A stretch of 64,000 nt of DNA from RBG-16-57-11 sp964503145 (GTDB lineage: Bacteria > Chloroflexota > Anaerolineae > Anaerolineales > UBA4823). The DNA lies in assembly GCA_964503145.1 (NCBI GenBank), contig CAZCYV010000007.1:62001-126000 (forward strand), in the 5' to 3' direction. Positions within the stretch are counted from its first letter, which is position 1; the number at the start of each line of letters is the position of its first letter. Position numbers and translations under genes: made by a program. Positions 8,199 through 16,028 of the stretch are shown here, piece after piece. The notes beneath the pieces are model-generated. The model did no database searches, was not told where the DNA came from, and saw only the letters and a program-made list of their open reading frames with translations.

Positions 8199-8216
8199 AT
8201 GCGGCGTATATTATGA
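8199..8216 (+). other. Five-codon mini-ORF overlapping the anti-sigma start
   Basis: AAGGGAGC is followed at 8199 by ATG and four codons (MRRIL). The TGA at 8214-8216 overlaps the anti-sigma ATG (8213-8215) as ATGA. This could allow coupling by re-initiation, because the anti-sigma start itself has no close ribosome site. It may equally be chance. Confidence 0.3.
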
Positions 8217-8953
8217 GTAGAGAGGATCTTAGCAGTATGCCAGCCGTGCATGTTGACGATTTGCTCCCTGGTTACGCCCTGGGATGTTTGGACGCGCAGG
8301 AAGAGCGTCAGGTGATCGAACACCTGGCGGAATGCGCGCGCTGCCGCGCCGAGCTGGAGCGTTACGACCAGGTGGCGGCCGATCTGCCCCTGGCCGTTGA
8401 AATGAGCGAGCCTGCGCCGGAGGTGAAACAGCGCATCCTGTCTCGGGCGCGCCAGGGCCGCCAGCCTGAACCAGCAGGGGCGTCGGCGTGGGAGCGTCTC
8501 AAGGGGGCGTTGCAGCGCGCCGCCCCGGCCTGGGGAGCGGTCAGCCTGGCTTTGATCCTGGTCTTGGCGGTGAGCAACCTGCTGCTCTGGCACAGGCTGG
8601 GGCAGGCGGAGCGCCAGGCCGGCGCCCAGCTCCGCGCCGTCGCCCTGGCGGGAACAGAGTTCACCCCCAGCGCGACCGGCAAACTGGTGATCAGCCAAAA
8701 TGGCGAATACGGCGTTTTGGTGGTGGACGGCCTGCCCAGCCTGGATGAGGCGCATCAGTATCAACTGTGGCTGATCCAGGACGGCCAGCGCACCAGCGGC
8801 GGGGTGTTCTCGGTGAACCCGGAGGGATACGGCGTGCTGTACGTGGCTTCGCCAGCGCCGCTCGTCAGCTATCAGGCGCTGGGAGTCACCATCGAGCCTG
8901 CCGGGGGAAGCCCCGGCCCGACGGGCGAAAAGGTGTTGGGCGGAAACCTGTGA
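8213..8953 (+). CDS. Membrane anti-sigma factor, RskA family
   Basis: A 246-residue protein. The N-terminal zinc-finger-like segment has a CxxC pair (HLAECARCRAELE) near residues 43-50. One membrane helix lies near 104-124 (GAVSLALILVLAVSNLLLW). An extracytoplasmic RskA domain follows, with HQYQLWLIQDGQ and GVTIEPAGGSPGPTG. It should hold the ECF sigma factor at the membrane until a signal triggers release. It is followed directly by an intrinsic terminator. Confidence 0.88.
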   Translation: MSREDLSSMPAVHVDDLLPGYALGCLDAQEERQVIEHLAECARCRAELERYDQVAADLPLAVEMSEPAPEVKQRILSRARQGRQPEPAGASAWERLKGALQRAAPAWGAVSLALILVLAVSNLLLWHRLGQAERQAGAQLRAVALAGTEFTPSATGKLVISQNGEYGVLVVDGLPSLDEAHQYQLWLIQDGQRTSGGVFSVNPEGYGVLYVASPAPLVSYQALGVTIEPAGGSPGPTGEKVLGGNL

Positions 8954-8957
8954 GAAG

Positions 8958-8993
8958 ACGCTGTGCTCGAAGTCGAAGCACAGCGTTTTGTTT
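8958..8993 (+). terminator. Intrinsic terminator after the anti-sigma gene
   Basis: A 10-bp perfect stem (ACGCTGTGCT with AGCACAGCGT) encloses a 9-nt loop and is followed by TTTGTTT. It begins 4 nt after the stop codon. Confidence 0.85.
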
Positions 8994-9114
8994 ACGGCCC
9001 GCCCTCTATAAAAATAACAGATCAGTTATAATCATGAATGCAGACTTGCCAAGTCTGAATTCTGGCGAGTCGCCCCCAGATGCTCTTTCTCAGAATCTTA
9101 TCCGGGAGGCAGGT

Positions 9115-9804
9115 ATGAATCAGGAGATTGGCGGCTTTCGGATCATTATCAACCCCGGCGGCGCATACCTGGTTTTGGGCGGGGTGCCGTTGGTGCGGCG
9201 TTACCCCGCCAAGACCGTGTATGGCGAACCGATGGAGTGGGATGCGGTGGGCGTGGAGGGTTACGATATCCCCGTCGAGGGGGAATCGTATGAACTGTGC
9301 CGCTGCGGGCAATCGAAGACGATGCCCTTTTGCGACCAGACGCACGAGCAAATCGGATTCGTGGGCGAACTGAGCGGCGACCGGCGGCTCAGCGCCGAGC
9401 GGCGCAAGAGTTTCAGCGGCAGCGGCATCAAGCTGACCGATGATGGCATTCTGTGCGCTGACGCCGGCTTTTGTGGCACCCGGCTGACCAAAGTCTGGAA
9501 GATGCTCCAATATTCGGATGACCCCGAAGTGCGGGCGCGCATCTTGCGCATGGTGCAGAATTGCCCCTCGGGGCGGCTGGTGGCCTGGACGGAAGAGGGA
9601 CAGGAGCTGGAGCCGGTGTATCGCCCGTCGATCGCAGTGGTGCCCGACGGCCCGCTGTGGGTGCGCGGCGGCATCCCTATCGAAGCGCCGGATGGGTTCG
9701 TTTATGAGGTGCGCAATCGGGTGACGCTGTGCCGCTGCGGCCACTCGCGCAATAAGCCGTTCTGCGATGGCAGCCATGAGCAGGTGAAATTTACCGCCCC
9801 TTAG
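9115..9804 (+). CDS. Iron-sulfur protein with two CDGSH domains
   Basis: A 229-residue protein. It has two CDGSH-type 2Fe-2S sites, CRCGQSKTMPFCDQTHE and CRCGHSRNKPFCDGSHE. Between them is a cysteine-containing segment (GILCADAGFCGTR and MVQNCPSGRL) like the divergent 4Fe-4S domain of this family. In the first site the GS of CDGSH is QT, but the 3-Cys/1-His ligand set is kept. It probably acts in cytoplasmic redox or iron-sulfur handling. The ATG at 9115 follows GGGAGGCAGG. TATAAT at 9027-9032 may be its -10 box. Confidence 0.88.
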   Translation: MNQEIGGFRIIINPGGAYLVLGGVPLVRRYPAKTVYGEPMEWDAVGVEGYDIPVEGESYELCRCGQSKTMPFCDQTHEQIGFVGELSGDRRLSAERRKSFSGSGIKLTDDGILCADAGFCGTRLTKVWKMLQYSDDPEVRARILRMVQNCPSGRLVAWTEEGQELEPVYRPSIAVVPDGPLWVRGGIPIEAPDGFVYEVRNRVTLCRCGHSRNKPFCDGSHEQVKFTAP

Positions 9805-9898
9805 GGAGGGCGCTAAATCCAACCTGGCGATAAAAAAGGACTGTTGTCATGCAGTATAAACTGCCAGGTAAGAGCGGCTGATCTGATGGAAGCGCCGA

Positions 9899-9941
9899 TG
9901 CAACGCACTGGCGGAGCGCGTTCGCCCGCCTGTGCGTTGCA
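9899..9941. terminator. Long hairpin between convergent genes
   Basis: A 10-bp arm (TGCAACGCAC with GTGCGTTGCA), one T-T mismatch and 5 further pairs (GGCGG with CCGCC) enclose an 11-nt loop. It lies between the convergent CDGSH and M20 peptidase genes. Neither side has a T tract, so it is probably a bidirectional mRNA-end structure rather than a classical terminator. Confidence 0.6.
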
Positions 9942-9951
9942 CCGTCGCCGC

Positions 9952-11325
9952 CTATTTACTCGATCCCTGATTGCCTAATTCTTTAAAAAACCTGGCCATG
10001 TGTTTGGCGTGCTTGAGGTACAGATCCAGGCGGATGTTCTCGTTCGGCGCGTGCGCCAGCGTGCCGGGGTAGCCCGCCCCCGCGGTGACCACCGGCAGCT
10101 TGAGGGTGTGCACGAAGGGATAGTTCGGCCCCGAGCCGCCCACCATGGGCACGAGTTGCATCGGCGCGCCATACACCGGTTCGGCGGTGCGCACGATCAG
10201 ATCGACGAAGGGATCATCGGGGTCGGTGCGGGCGGGCGGTTCGCCGCCCAGGTCGGTGATCTGCACGTCTGAGAAGCCCTCGGCGTCCAGGTGGCGGCGC
10301 AGCAACTCCAGCACGCGTTCGGGGCGCTGGTCGGGCACCAGGCGGAAGTCCACCTTGGCGGAGGCGCGCGCCGGCAGCACCGTCTTGGAGCCGGGGCCCT
10401 GGTAGCCGGAGGTCAGGCCGCAGATGGTGCAGGTCGGCTCGAAGACCTCGGCCAGATGCAGTTCCACGCCGCCGGTTAAACCTTTGAGGAAGTTTTTGAC
10501 GCCGTAGCGCTGCTTGTATTCGTCGGCGGCGTCGGGCAGGGCGGCCATCAGCTCGATATCGCGCTGGCTGGGCGGACGGACGTCATCGTAGAAGCCGGGG
10601 ATGCGGATGCGCTCGTCGGGGCCTTTGAGGCTGTTGAGCGCCCACACCAGGCGCCAGGCGGCGTTGGGGAAGATCGAGCCCCCCAGGCCGGAGTGGGCGT
10701 CGGTGGAAGCCGTCTCCACCGAAAGCTCGACGTAGCAGATGCCGCGCAGGCCCAGGTACTGCATCGGCACGTCGCGCTGATCCACCCCGCCGAACTCCCA
10801 CAGACAGGCGTCGGCTTTGAGCAGCTCCTGGTTTTGCTCCACGAATTCGAACAGGTGCTCGCTGCTGGTCTCTTCCTCGCCTTCGATGATGAACTTGATC
10901 GTGCAGGGCAGCTCGCCGTCCACCGCCAGCAGGGCGTCGATGGCGTGCAGGCGGGCGGTGAGCTGGCCCTTGTCGTCGCTGACGCCGCGGCCGTAGAGCT
11001 TGCCGTCGCGCACCTGCGGCTCGAAGGGCGGGCTATCCCATAACTCCAGCGGTTCGGGCGGTTGCACGTCGTAATGGTTGTAGATGAGCAGGGTCTTGTC
11101 GCTGCGCCCTTTGCGCTCGGCGTACACCACCGGCGCGCCGCCGGTAGGCATCACCTGGACGGCGAAGCCGCGCCGGCGCAGCATCTCCGCCACCATCGCG
11201 GCGCACTCCTGCAGCCCCCAGTTCTGCGCCCCTACGCTGGGTTGGGCGACCAGGCGGCTCAGCTCGGCGATGCTGTCATCCAGGTGTTTTTCGAGGTATT
11301 CATCGATAGCCGTGTAATTGGTCAT
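9952..11325 (-). CDS. M20 family metallopeptidase (dipeptidase-like)
   Basis: A 457-residue enzyme of the M20 dinuclear zinc peptidase family. It has the metal and catalytic motifs IYNHYDVQP, GRGVSDDKGQ, IEGEEETSS and a C-terminal GTLAHAPNE. The lid dimerisation domain is present in the middle. Members of this subgroup cleave dipeptides or related N-acyl amino acids in the cytoplasm; the substrate here is not evident. GGAGG precedes the ATG by 5 nt. It is the last gene of a minus-strand run with the VTT protein, cyclophilin and uridine kinase. Confidence 0.9.
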   Translation of the reverse strand: MTNYTAIDEYLEKHLDDSIAELSRLVAQPSVGAQNWGLQECAAMVAEMLRRRGFAVQVMPTGGAPVVYAERKGRSDKTLLIYNHYDVQPPEPLELWDSPPFEPQVRDGKLYGRGVSDDKGQLTARLHAIDALLAVDGELPCTIKFIIEGEEETSSEHLFEFVEQNQELLKADACLWEFGGVDQRDVPMQYLGLRGICYVELSVETASTDAHSGLGGSIFPNAAWRLVWALNSLKGPDERIRIPGFYDDVRPPSQRDIELMAALPDAADEYKQRYGVKNFLKGLTGGVELHLAEVFEPTCTICGLTSGYQGPGSKTVLPARASAKVDFRLVPDQRPERVLELLRRHLDAEGFSDVQITDLGGEPPARTDPDDPFVDLIVRTAEPVYGAPMQLVPMVGGSGPNYPFVHTLKLPVVTAGAGYPGTLAHAPNENIRLDLYLKHAKHMARFFKELGNQGSSK

Positions 11326-11340
11326 AGTGCCTCCAAGTAT

Positions 11341-11928
11341 TTATGGGATTGGAAACAAACGGTTCAAGATTGTGTCGCCGCCGAAGGCGAAGACCAGCAT
11401 CTTGATGATGCTGCCCATGGCGCAGAAGAGCAAGAAGCGCCAGATGGGGATTTTCATCGTCCCGGCGGTGATGCCGGCGGCGTCGAAGAACGGGTTGGGG
11501 ATCGCCGCCAGGATCAGGATGCTCAGGTTGATCAGCCTGGGGTAAGCAGTCACCCAACTTTGGATGCGCTGGTACCAACCGGCGCGCTCCATCAGCCCCT
11601 GCCCGCTGAAGCCGAGCAGATAACCCGACAGCTCACCTACCGCCGCCCCCAGCCCGGCGAAAAAGGCGATCAGCAGCGGGTTGAACACCGCTCCCATGGT
11701 GAACACCACGGCGACGCCCGGGATGGGCAGGAACACCGTGGCGTTCGCCATCAGGGTGATCAGAAAAACCCCCAGGTAGCCGAAATGCGCCAGGTCCTGA
11801 AGATGGTCGCGCAGCAAGAAGATCGTCGCCATGATGCCGACGGCCAGCGCCAGGCTCAGCAGGCGCAGCAGCGGCATGTAGCGCTCGTGCGGCGCGCCCT
11901 TCCCGGGCGAGCTGGACGATTCGTCCAC
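11341..11928 (-). CDS. VTT (SNARE-associated/DedA-like) membrane protein
   Basis: A 195-residue membrane protein with about five hydrophobic segments. The VTT/YqaA-type core reads FLPIPGVAVVFTMGAVFNPLLIAFFAGLG followed by GELSGYLLGFSG. Relatives act as lipid scramblases or in membrane homeostasis; no specific role is shown here. The start is GTG at 11926-11928 behind GGAG. It sits 15 nt before the M20 peptidase gene. Confidence 0.85.
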   Translation of the reverse strand: MDESSSSPGKGAPHERYMPLLRLLSLALAVGIMATIFLLRDHLQDLAHFGYLGVFLITLMANATVFLPIPGVAVVFTMGAVFNPLLIAFFAGLGAAVGELSGYLLGFSGQGLMERAGWYQRIQSWVTAYPRLINLSILILAAIPNPFFDAAGITAGTMKIPIWRFLLFCAMGSIIKMLVFAFGGDTILNRLFPIP

Positions 11929-11943
11929 CGGGCGCTCCGTGGG

Positions 11944-12462
11944 TCAGGCTTCGATGATCTCGACCGAGCGAATATGCACCGCTGGCGCGTCCACCCGCGC
12001 CGGATCGCGCGGCGGGATGGAGAGCAGCACATCCATGCCGTCGATCACCTGGCCGAAGACGCTATGCCTGCCGTCCAGCCAGGGGGTGGGCACGTGGGTG
12101 ATGAAGAACTGTGAGCCGTTGGTGTTCGGCCCGGCGTTAGCCATCGACAGGATGCCGGGCTTATCGTGGCGCAGCGAGGGGACGAACTCGTCTTTGAAGC
12201 GATAGCCCGGCCCGCCGCGGCCGGTGCCAGTGGGGTCGCCGCCCTGGGCCATGAAGTCGGCGATCACGCGGTGGAAAAACGTCCCATCGTAGAAACCCTG
12301 CCGCGCCAGGAAGACGAAGTTGTTCACCGTGCGCGGCGTCTGATCGGCAAACAACTGCAGGGTGATGTCTCCATTGTCGGTGTGCAGGATGGCCGTGTAG
12401 CTCTTTTTCGGGTCGAGGGCCATCTCTGGTTCCTTCGACCATTGCTTGGGGGTATGGGGCAT
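11944..12462 (-). CDS. Peptidyl-prolyl cis-trans isomerase, cyclophilin type
   Basis: A 172-residue single-domain cyclophilin without a signal peptide, so probably a cytoplasmic proline isomerase. It has TPRTVNNFVFLARQGFYDGTFFHRVIADFMAQGG-type motifs (catalytic Arg in FHRV), NGSQFFIT and the active-site Trp/His region of PWLDGRHSVFG. Two starts are possible: 12462 with AAAGGA 7 nt upstream, and 12423 (MALDPKK) with AAGGA. I keep the longer one. Confidence 0.92.
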   Translation of the reverse strand: MPHTPKQWSKEPEMALDPKKSYTAILHTDNGDITLQLFADQTPRTVNNFVFLARQGFYDGTFFHRVIADFMAQGGDPTGTGRGGPGYRFKDEFVPSLRHDKPGILSMANAGPNTNGSQFFITHVPTPWLDGRHSVFGQVIDGMDVLLSIPPRDPARVDAPAVHIRSVEIIEA

Positions 12463-12484
12463 GTCAGGTCCTTTCTGAGGGGGA

Positions 12485-13126
12485 TTAGATGGAATGCTCG
12501 GCGCGCAACAGCGCCTCCAGCCGGGCGACGACCATCTCCATGGCCACTTCGTTCAGGCCGCCCTCCGGCACGATGACGTCGGCGTAGCGCTTGGAGGGTT
12601 CGACAAACTCCAGGTGCATCGGGCGCACGGTCGCCATGTACTGGCGGATGACCATCTCGGTGGTGCGGCCGCGCTCCAGGATGTCGCGCTCCAGGCGGCG
12701 GATCAGGCGGATGTCCGAGTCGGTGTCCACGAAGACCTTCACATCCAGCAGCTCGCGCAGCGCTTTGTCGGCGAAGATCAAGATGCCTTCGACCATGATC
12801 ACCGGCTTCGGTTCAATGCGGATCACCTGCTGGGTGCGGGTGTGGGTCTTGAAATCGTAAACGGGAAGGTCCACCGGCTGGTAATTCTTGAGCTGCTGGA
12901 TGTGTTGAATGAGCAGTTCGGTGTCCAGCGAATCGGGATGGTCGAAGTTGACCGCCATGCGCTGATTGGGGGGCAGGGCGGTCAGGTCTTTGTAGTAGGC
13001 GTCGTGGGGCAGGTAGGCGATGCGCTCGCGGCCAACGCGATCGAGCACCATGTTCGCCAACGTGGTCTTGCCAGAACCAGAGCCGCCGGCGATGCCGATG
13101 ACGAGGGGAGGTTTGCGGTTGAGCAT
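12485..13126 (-). CDS. udk: Uridine kinase
   Basis: Phosphorylates uridine and cytidine in pyrimidine salvage. The P-loop GIAGGSGSGKTT is at the N-terminus, followed by YLPHDAYYKD, NFDHPDSLDTELL, YDFKTHTR and RLIRRLERDILERGR, the usual uridine kinase landmarks (213 residues). I choose ATG 13126; the in-frame ATG at 13156 lies beside a TATAAT (13145-13150, minus) that probably forms the promoter. The remaining leader is about 12 nt without a ribosome site. Confidence 0.9.
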   Translation of the reverse strand: MLNRKPPLVIGIAGGSGSGKTTLANMVLDRVGRERIAYLPHDAYYKDLTALPPNQRMAVNFDHPDSLDTELLIQHIQQLKNYQPVDLPVYDFKTHTRTQQVIRIEPKPVIMVEGILIFADKALRELLDVKVFVDTDSDIRLIRRLERDILERGRTTEMVIRQYMATVRPMHLEFVEPSKRYADVIVPEGGLNEVAMEMVVARLEALLRAEHSI

Positions 13127-13220
13127 AATGGCAGAGTCGTGCCTATTATATCTCATGAAATGGGCATCGCCGCGGTGGCTCCGGTTGGATTTTTCGGACG
13201 AACACTGCTCGCCGAATTTC

Positions 13221-13250
13221 TTGACTGATAAAAAAGCTTTGTGTTATAGT
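13221..13250 (+). promoter_or_regulatory. Promoter of the DUF6941-like gene
   Basis: TTGACT (13221-13226), an 18-nt spacer and TATAGT (13245-13250). The predicted start near 13257 leaves a leader of about 125 nt before the ATG at 13383. Confidence 0.65.
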
Positions 13251-13382
13251 GGCTATGGCGGCGGACGTTTGATGAGTTGCAGTTGTACATCGCTTGTTCT
13301 AATGTGCATTGTCGGTTTTGTCGTTGAAGCCTCAGGCAACCTTTTTCCCTTGATGCCCTTGTAGGCGAAGGAGTGATATTCA

Positions 13383-13838
13383 ATGGCTTTTGAAGATGGG
13401 CCTTTTGTTCAAGTAGCCTGTTTCTGTGAAACCGTGCTCCAGGAGGTGAATGGCGCGCATTCGTTGATCCGGATCATCGACACCCTGATCCATACTCAAA
13501 CGGGCCCAAATCCCCCCAAAGAATTGCCGCCATTCAATTATCCTTTGACAATGGTCTTGATGTTCAAATCCGGTATGGCCTTGGGAAGGTCGACCCTTAA
13601 GGTCGTCCCTCATTTGCCTATTGGAGAAACAAGAGACCCCCTTCTTTTGACGATCCATTTCGAAGGCGAAGAAAAAGGCGCCAACGTCACGGCCAATATC
13701 ACCTTCCCATTCGAATATGAAGGAGTCTATTGGTTCAAGGTTTACCTGACTGACCCTGATGAGGTAGCAGACAAACTAATGACAGCAATACCCCTCAGGG
13801 TGAAGTATAACCGCGTGATTGCCGGTCAGCGACTTTGA
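13383..13838 (+). CDS. Conserved hypothetical protein, DUF6941-like
   Basis: A 151-residue soluble protein. The N-terminal pattern (VACFCETVLQEVNGAHSLIRIID) resembles DUF6941 proteins of unknown function, which look like beta-sandwich domains; the family call is tentative. AGGAG lies about 10 nt before the ATG. Its last 44 nt overlap the 3' end of the opposite-strand gene at 13795-14175. Confidence 0.7.
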   Translation: MAFEDGPFVQVACFCETVLQEVNGAHSLIRIIDTLIHTQTGPNPPKELPPFNYPLTMVLMFKSGMALGRSTLKVVPHLPIGETRDPLLLTIHFEGEEKGANVTANITFPFEYEGVYWFKVYLTDPDEVADKLMTAIPLRVKYNRVIAGQRL

Positions 13839-14175
13839 GGTTTTGAGTGGAAGGGAAGGTGTATGAGGCTGTGATGGAATTCCCCATCGCTAAGGCATCG
13901 GTTCGCGAAGTTTGCGGCTGGGGATATTCGAGATAGATCACGTTGTATTTTTGCAGCACTTCAGCCAGGTAAGCCTTAATAGACTGCTCGTCTCGGATCC
14001 CATCGTTAAATTCAGCCAGGCACAAGTCGATCGCCGCCATCACATCCGCATCTGCGGAATTTGGGTCCGAAATAAATGATCGTGAACGCGGCATCACCCA
14101 ATCTTCCAGATCGCGCAACTGGATTTCGTTGTCGATAAATTTGACAATCATCTCTCTCAATTCTGGACTTAGCAT
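13795..14175 (-). CDS. Hypothetical protein
   Basis: 126 residues, not recognised. It opens with an acidic helical segment (MLSPELREMIVKFIDNEIQLRDLEDWVMPRS cut into short helices) and has no membrane segment. It overlaps the convergent gene 13383-13838 by 44 nt. Its ATG (14173-14175) lies 2 nt from the ATG of the divergent gene at 14178. The predicted acidic, helical composition argues for a real protein, but the function is unknown. Confidence 0.6.
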   Translation of the reverse strand: MLSPELREMIVKFIDNEIQLRDLEDWVMPRSRSFISDPNSADADVMAAIDLCLAEFNDGIRDEQSIKAYLAEVLQKYNVIYLEYPQPQTSRTDALAMGNSITASYTFPSTQNLKVADRQSRGYTSP

Positions 14176-14177
14176 CT

Positions 14178-14507
14178 ATGCCTCCGATCAACGCTGAGCT
14201 TCCGGTCGAATGGGTTACCAAAGAAATTATACGACAGATGTTCAATGATGAGCACATCATTCAAAGGGCTGACAGCGGCGAATTAATCAAGCAGATCACC
14301 CGCAGTTCACATTTGGACAACCCGCCGAACAAAGAGCCTTATTGTACCCACAGCCAGATCATCCGATACTACTCATTGGATGGTGAACCCCTGGCGGTCG
14401 CTCATCAGTACCTTCGCCCCGATGGCACGCTGGGCGCCAGCGGCAAACCTGATCCTAAGCGTCTCTATCTTCCTGACCGGGTCATTGCAGTCCGATCTTC
14501 TGAATGA
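14178..14507 (+). CDS. Hypothetical protein
   Basis: 109 residues, not recognised. The C-terminal part (SLDGEPLAVAHQYLRPDGTLGASGKPDPKRLYL, in two stretches) looks like a small beta domain; there is no signal peptide or membrane segment. It is divergent from the 13795-14175 gene with only 2 nt between the start codons, so any promoter must lie inside that gene, or the mRNA begins at the ATG. Confidence 0.6.
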   Translation: MPPINAELPVEWVTKEIIRQMFNDEHIIQRADSGELIKQITRSSHLDNPPNKEPYCTHSQIIRYYSLDGEPLAVAHQYLRPDGTLGASGKPDPKRLYLPDRVIAVRSSE

Positions 14508-14634
14508 GCGGTAAAATTTTGCTACAGCAAGGGATAGCTGATCAATGTAAGGATATCGAAACGAAGCGCAGTTCGGCCAGAGAATTCCCCCAAACCGTCA
14601 GATGTAGCCTTCAATGGGCGGATGGCTTCGATAG

Positions 14635-14707
14635 AGCCACCGAAGGGAATCGAACCCTTGACCCGCCGCTTACGAAGCGGCTGCTCTGCCGGCTGAGCTA
14701 CGGTGGC
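14635..14707 (-). tRNA. tRNA-Thr (CGT anticodon)
   Basis: The minus strand folds as a full cloverleaf. The acceptor stem is GCCACCG with CGGTGGC, the D arm contains GCTCAGCCGGCAGAGC, the anticodon stem GCCGC/GCGGC holds loop TTCGTAA (anticodon CGT), and the T arm contains GGGTTCGATTCCC. It is 73 nt; CCA is not encoded. Confidence 0.95.
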
Positions 14708-14729
14708 GCGGCTTGGCTTTGCGCCCGAC

Positions 14730-14758
14730 ATTATACATAAGAACCAAGAGAACGGCAA
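14730..14758 (-). promoter_or_regulatory. Promoter of tRNA-Thr
   Basis: On the minus strand TTGCCG (14753-14758), a 17-nt spacer and TATAAT (14730-14735), with initiation expected near 14723. It overlaps the ribosome-site region of the divergent glycosyltransferase gene. Confidence 0.8.
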
Positions 14759-14766
14759 GGTGCAAA

Positions 14767-16002
14767 TTGCGGATCGCTATGCTCTCCTATCATACCTGCC
14801 CGCTGGCCACGCTGGGCGGCAAAGACACCGGCGGGATGAACGTTTACGTGCGCGAACTGACCCGTCGCCTGGGGCGGCTGGGGGTGCATGTGGATGTGTT
14901 CACCCGCTCGCAAGACGAGCACGTCCCGCATGTGCTGCACGACCTGGGCTATGGAAACCGGGTGGTGCATGTGCCGGCCGGGCCGGAAGTGCCGCTGCCC
15001 AAGCAGGAACTGGCGGGCTACCTGCCGGAATTCGTGCAGGGCATCCTGCATTTCGCCGACTCCAAGGGCCTGCGCTATGATCTGATCCACAGCCACTACT
15101 GGATGTCGGGCCTCGCCGCCAGGGAGTTGAAAGCCGCCTGGGGCGCGCCGGTGATTCACATGTTCCACACCCTGGGCCTGATGAAGCAGCGCGTGGCCCG
15201 CCTGCCGGGGGAGGCGGAGGGCGAGTATCGCCTGAAGGGCGAGTATGAGGTGCTGCGGCTGGCGGATCGCATTGTGGCCGCCACGCCCGCCGAGCTGGCG
15301 CAGCTCCAGTGGCTGTATCAGGCGGATCCGCACAAGATCGCGGTGATCCCGCCGGGGGTGGATATCAGCCGCTTCTACCCCATCCCCAGAGACGAAGCTC
15401 AGGAGGTGATCGGCGTGCCGCCCTGCGAGGATATGCTGCTCTTCGTGGGGCGCATCGAACCGCTCAAAGGGCTGGACACGCTGATCCAGGCGATTGCCAG
15501 GTTGCGAACGCGGGATATCTACGTCTGTCTGACGGTGATCGGCGGCGACCCCGACACCAGCCCCGAGGCGCAGAGCGCCGAGATGGCGCGGGTGCGGGCC
15601 TTGTGCGACCAGGCCGGCCTCTCCGACCTGGTCACCTTCCTGGGCAAGCGCGGCCAGGAGACCCTGCCATATTACTACTCGGCGGCGAATGTGGTGGTGG
15701 TGCCGTCGTATTACGAGTCGTTCGGCATGGTGGCGCTGGAGGCGATGGCCTGTGGCACGCCGGTGGTGGCTTCGCAGGTGGGCGGGCTGGCGTTCCTGGT
15801 GCAAGACGGCGTCACCGGCTTCACCGTGCCGGTGGACGAGCCGGAGGCGCTGGCGGACAAGCTGGCGCTGCTCCTGCGGGATGAGCCGTTGCGCCAGAAG
15901 CTCGGCCAGCAGGCGCTGGCGGTGGCGCAGCAATACGCCTGGGAGAACATCGCCGCGCGCCTCCTGGCGCTCTACGGGCAGGCGCTCACGGCGACGGACT
16001 GA
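14767..16002 (+). CDS. Glycosyltransferase family 4 (MshA-like)
   Basis: A 411-residue GT-B retaining glycosyltransferase. The N-terminal acceptor domain begins LRIAMLSYHTCPLATLGGKDTGG and includes HSHYWMSG. The C-terminal nucleotide-sugar domain has VGRIEPLKGLD and ESFGMVALEAMACGTPVVAS with the E-x7-E motif. This subgroup includes MshA and sucrose-related enzymes; donor and acceptor are not evident. I start at TTG 14767 because family members begin at this residue and AAGG lies 7-8 nt upstream; ATG 14779 is the alternative. Confidence 0.85.
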   Translation: MRIAMLSYHTCPLATLGGKDTGGMNVYVRELTRRLGRLGVHVDVFTRSQDEHVPHVLHDLGYGNRVVHVPAGPEVPLPKQELAGYLPEFVQGILHFADSKGLRYDLIHSHYWMSGLAARELKAAWGAPVIHMFHTLGLMKQRVARLPGEAEGEYRLKGEYEVLRLADRIVAATPAELAQLQWLYQADPHKIAVIPPGVDISRFYPIPRDEAQEVIGVPPCEDMLLFVGRIEPLKGLDTLIQAIARLRTRDIYVCLTVIGGDPDTSPEAQSAEMARVRALCDQAGLSDLVTFLGKRGQETLPYYYSAANVVVVPSYYESFGMVALEAMACGTPVVASQVGGLAFLVQDGVTGFTVPVDEPEALADKLALLLRDEPLRQKLGQQALAVAQQYAWENIAARLLALYGQALTATD

Positions 16003-16028
16003 CCGCCCTCGGCCGGGCGTCGCAGCGT

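Noticed and set aside
8767..9114. Upstream in-frame extension of the CDGSH protein into the anti-sigma gene
   Set aside because: It runs through the anti-sigma coding region and its terminator; the ATG at 9115 has a strong ribosome site.
13795..14507. Toxin-antitoxin pair from the two small divergent genes
   Set aside because: Toxin-antitoxin genes are normally co-oriented and overlapping, and neither protein shows a known toxin or DNA-binding motif.
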